The translations under genes were made by a program, and so were the position numbers. From assembly GCA_002499195.1 (NCBI GenBank), contig DAKS01000001.1, positions 1-8,341 on the forward strand: a stretch of DNA of 8,341 nucleotides, given 5' to 3'. The notes beneath the pieces were generated by a model. It saw only the letters and a program-made list of their open reading frames with translations. It searched no databases and was not told where the DNA came from. Source of the DNA: Euryarchaeota archaeon UBA443 (GTDB lineage: Archaea; Thermoplasmatota; Poseidoniia; Poseidoniales; Poseidoniaceae). Below, one piece after another: positions 6,199 through 8,341 of the stretch (position 1 is the first letter of the stretch; each line of letters opens with the position of its first letter).

Positions 6199-7113
6199 AT
6201 GACTGAAGCATTTATCGCATTTGTACGATTTGAAGAGAAACTTTTGCTCTTGAGCAGAAGTAAAGATGACAACGATTTCCCAGGACTTTGGGACGGTGTT
6301 TGGGGCGTTGGAGATACGCCTGAAGAAGTCCTTGCCCGTGTATCCGAAGCAACCGGTCTTCCACTTGACGTGCTTGAGTACCTTGGAACAGGTCCAGAAC
6401 GTGGAATCGACATGGGAAGAAACCTCGTCGACGTCATGCCGATTCTTGTAGCAACCAGCTCTGAAGAAGTTACACCAACTGGCCGATATGTCGGCTACGA
6501 ATGGGTTGATCCTGGTACATTGCAAGAGAAGAACTGTCTTTTCTCAAATATGGAGATGGAAGGTTCAGACAAGTTGTTCCGTGAAATGTACGGTTCTGTT
6601 GGCTCATTCCTTTACATCGTCAAGACAGCGATTGGTTCAGAACTTCGTGTAGCGGATGAGATGTATGCTCGTTTGCACGGAAGTGGTTCACTCACTGCTC
6701 TACAAGGAGAAATCTTCTCCGTTCTACATCCGAACAACATGCGTGGCTATGTCTTTGTTGAATCAAGTGCACTTCACCACGTCGAGAAGTTAATCGGCCG
6801 TTCTGGTGGACGAGATCCAACAGCACGCCGTGGAATTTCCCAAACTCCATTGAAGAATGCGAAGCAAGTACTTCCAGGAGAGGCTCCTTTGATGGACATT
6901 CTCCCATACCTTGAGCCAAAGGCTGTTACCGCTGGTATTGAAGTTGGTTGTATCGTCGAAATCGTATCAGGTGCATTCAAGGGCGAGAAAGCTCGTGTAA
7001 CCAGTGTTTCCGAAACCAAGGAAGAGGTCAGTATGGAATTGTACGAACAACCAATTCCAATGACTCTCAACATGCGTGGTGACCACGTACGTGTCATCGA
7101 ACGTGTTGGTTGA
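6199..7113 (+). CDS. spt5: Transcription elongation factor Spt5 with N-terminal degenerate Nudix-like domain
   Basis: This 304-residue protein is about twice the usual archaeal Spt5 length of about 150. The C-terminal part is a clear Spt5/NusG. The NGN domain (about 136-240) contains YIVKTAIGSELRVADE, SVLHPNNMRGYVFVESS and a closing DILPYLEPK. The KOW domain (about 244-304) contains GCIVEIVSGAFKGEKARV. It binds the RNA polymerase clamp, with Spt4, and promotes processive elongation. Residues 4-110 look like a Nudix fold: a first beta strand and LLLLSRS, then PGLWDGVWGVG, a helix ending ATGL, then DVMPILVA and YEWVDPGTL. The catalytic Nudix box is degraded: no GG pair, Asp in place of the first Glu, and the RExxEE core largely lost, so hydrolase activity is unlikely. 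Domain order and the good ribosome site show one continuous gene. The Nudix call is by pattern only. Confidence 0.93.
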   Translation: MTEAFIAFVRFEEKLLLLSRSKDDNDFPGLWDGVWGVGDTPEEVLARVSEATGLPLDVLEYLGTGPERGIDMGRNLVDVMPILVATSSEEVTPTGRYVGYEWVDPGTLQEKNCLFSNMEMEGSDKLFREMYGSVGSFLYIVKTAIGSELRVADEMYARLHGSGSLTALQGEIFSVLHPNNMRGYVFVESSALHHVEKLIGRSGGRDPTARRGISQTPLKNAKQVLPGEAPLMDILPYLEPKAVTAGIEVGCIVEIVSGAFKGEKARVTSVSETKEEVSMELYEQPIPMTLNMRGDHVRVIERVG

Positions 7114-7122
7114 AGTTCAGAT

Positions 7123-7127
7123 AAAAA
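7123..7127 (-). terminator. Candidate oligo-T terminator downstream of katG
   Basis: The 26-bp gap between the convergent spt5 and katG stops contains GTTTTTAT on the minus strand, 12 bp past the katG stop. Archaeal polymerases terminate on T-runs without a hairpin, so this could end katG transcription. No comparable T-run follows spt5 on the plus strand, so its transcripts may extend into katG antisense. Confidence 0.35.
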
Positions 7128-7139
7128 CAACTGCGTATT

Positions 7140-8341
7140 TCAAACGTCGAATCGATCAGCGTTCATGACCTTGTTCCATGCTGCAACGAAGTCTCCAACG
7201 AACTTGTCGTGGTTGTCGTTTTGAGCATAGACTTCAGCAATGGCTCGAAGTTGTGAGTTGCTTCCAAAGGAGAGATCGTAGCGAGTTGCAGTTCGAACAT
7301 CTGCTCCAGTGTTGCGGTCACGAGCGACGTAACTATTGCTTCCTGTGGCTGTCCAAGCGACGTTCATGTCGAGGAGTGTGGAGAACCAGGAACTGTCCAG
7401 TTTGCTGTCTCCGCCCCATAGTCCACGTTCATCGGAACTAACACCAAGGGAACGCATTCCACCAACAAGAACAGTCATTTCTGGAGCGGTCAAGCCAAGG
7501 AGTTGTGCCTTATCGAGCATCATCTCTTCTGGGCTGACCGCGTAGTTCTTCTTGAGGAAGTTTCGGAATCCACACGCAAGTGGTTCGAGAACGTCGAAGG
7601 ATGGTCCATCTGTTTGTTCTTCACTAGCATCTCCACGGCCTGGAGTAAATGGAACTTCAACACCTGAAGCCATCTCAATACCAGCGTTTCCAGCGAGGAC
7701 GATTGTATCAGCAATGCTTGCACCATGAGCAGATGCAAGTGGTTCTAGAGTTGAAAGAACCTTAGCAAGTTGTGCAGGCTTGTTGCCTTCCCAATCCTTC
7801 TGTGGAGAGAGGCGGATACGAGCACCGTTTGCTCCACCACGCATGTCAGAGCCACGGAAGGTGGAAGCACTTGCCCATGCAGTTTCGACCATCTCAGCGA
7901 TTGAGAGTCCACTGGACATGATCGCACTCTTGAGTGCATTAACGTCAAAGGAAGTTGATCCAGCAGGAACAGGATCTTGCCAAATCAAGTCTTCAGCAGG
8001 AACGTCTGGTCCGAGATAACGAGCCTTTGGACCCATATCACGGTGAAGGAGTTTGAACCAAGCACGAGCAAACGCATCACCAAATGCATCAGGGTTCTCG
8101 TGGAAGTGCTTCGAAATCTTGCGGTATTCAGGATCACGAATCATAGCCATGTCAGCGGTTGTCATCATGGTTGGAACCTTCATGGATGTATCTTCTGCAT
8201 CAGGCGCCATGTCTTCTTCATCAGGATTCTCAGGAGTCCATTGGTTTGCTCCAGCAGGGCTCTTGACCAACTTCCAAGCATCTTCGTACTTGAAGAGGGG
8301 GTCAAAGTATCCATTATCCCAAGCGATTGGGTTTGCAGTCC
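7140..8341 (-). CDS. katG: Catalase-peroxidase KatG, C-terminal part (5' end beyond window)
   Basis: KatG is a bifunctional heme enzyme that dismutates hydrogen peroxide and oxidises organic donors. The visible 399 residues correspond to roughly the second half of a protein of about 730. The frame runs open to the window edge, where the upstream residues TANPIAWDNGYFD match the KatG region just after the proximal tryptophan. Clear family landmarks follow: KSPAGANQW, TTADMAMIRDPEY containing the conserved proximal-side Asp (Asp381 by M. tuberculosis numbering), LLHRDMGPKARYLGP, WQDPVPAG, SFRGSDMRGGANGARIRL, PFTPGRGDASEEQTD, APEMTVLVGGMR, and the terminal FVAAWNKVMNADRFDV. The heme histidines and the Trp-Tyr-Met adduct partners Trp and Tyr lie outside the window, so catalytic completeness cannot be judged. 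The gene faces spt5 convergently with a 26-bp gap. Confidence 0.96.
   Translation of the reverse strand, partial: TANPIAWDNGYFDPLFKYEDAWKLVKSPAGANQWTPENPDEEDMAPDAEDTSMKVPTMMTTADMAMIRDPEYRKISKHFHENPDAFGDAFARAWFKLLHRDMGPKARYLGPDVPAEDLIWQDPVPAGSTSFDVNALKSAIMSSGLSIAEMVETAWASASTFRGSDMRGGANGARIRLSPQKDWEGNKPAQLAKVLSTLEPLASAHGASIADTIVLAGNAGIEMASGVEVPFTPGRGDASEEQTDGPSFDVLEPLACGFRNFLKKNYAVSPEEMMLDKAQLLGLTAPEMTVLVGGMRSLGVSSDERGLWGGDSKLDSSWFSTLLDMNVAWTATGSNSYVARDRNTGADVRTATRYDLSFGSNSQLRAIAEVYAQNDNHDKFVGDFVAAWNKVMNADRFDV

Noticed and set aside
5941..6525. 194-codon open frame on the minus strand across secE and spt5
   Set aside because: It is antisense to two clearly conserved genes. Its translation is rich in Asn/Ser/Cys with no domain pattern, and no ribosome site or promoter is seen.
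6199..6590. A separate Nudix gene upstream of a normal-length spt5
   Set aside because: There is no stop codon, frame change or obvious internal ribosome site between the Nudix-like part and NGN; the frame is continuous, so a fusion is the simpler reading.
8268..8270. TTG as the start codon of katG
   Set aside because: The frame stays open upstream to the window edge and encodes conserved KatG residues (TANPIAWDNGYFD), so the gene simply continues outside.
1..8341. CRISPR arrays, insertion sequences, phage genes or toxin-antitoxin pairs
   Set aside because: No spaced repeats, inverted-repeat ends, transposase or integrase motifs were seen on either strand; the window is densely packed with housekeeping and stress genes.

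Overview
The window most likely comes from an archaeon, probably a Thermoplasmatota/marine group II-like (Poseidoniia) planktonic euryarchaeon. The strong evidence is the paired archaeal/eukaryal-type Sec61-gamma (SecE) and Spt5 genes, plus a TATA-like element in front of that pair. The lineage name is inferred from general gene content (copper ATPase, KatG, RNB nuclease and DnaJ beside SecE-Spt5) and was not tested by a search. Coding density is very high, with gaps of 4 to about 125 bp, and no mobile element, CRISPR array or rRNA is visible.

Layout. On the minus strand, read right to left from about 5.8 kb to the left edge, lie a zinc-finger-less DnaJ co-chaperone, an RNase II/R-family exoribonuclease starting 4 bp after dnaJ, a CopA-type Cu(I) P-type ATPase, a small HMA-domain copper chaperone, and a type II tRNA-Leu(UAG) with encoded CCA. 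On the plus strand, a divergent promoter region (about 5.81-5.91 kb) drives secE and spt5, a 2-gene unit with Shine-Dalgarno-like sites. Convergent to spt5, on the minus strand, is the C-terminal half of a catalase-peroxidase (katG) that runs off the right edge.

How the genes relate. SecE is the essential small subunit of the Sec61/SecY translocon and Spt5 is the RNA polymerase processivity factor; their adjacency parallels bacterial secE-nusG. DnaJ and the exoribonuclease form a tight pair that joins protein quality control and RNA turnover. CopA and the chaperone form a copper export module. KatG detoxifies peroxide. DnaJ, copper export and KatG all fit stress handling, though no shared regulation is visible.

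The most unusual item is the Spt5 protein. Its NGN and KOW domains are preceded by about 130 extra residues that read as a Nudix-fold domain whose catalytic box has lost most of its metal-binding glutamates. This looks like a pseudoenzyme domain fused to a universal transcription elongation factor. A second item is the RNB nuclease, whose roughly 250-residue N-terminal part lacks recognisable cold-shock RNA-binding domains.
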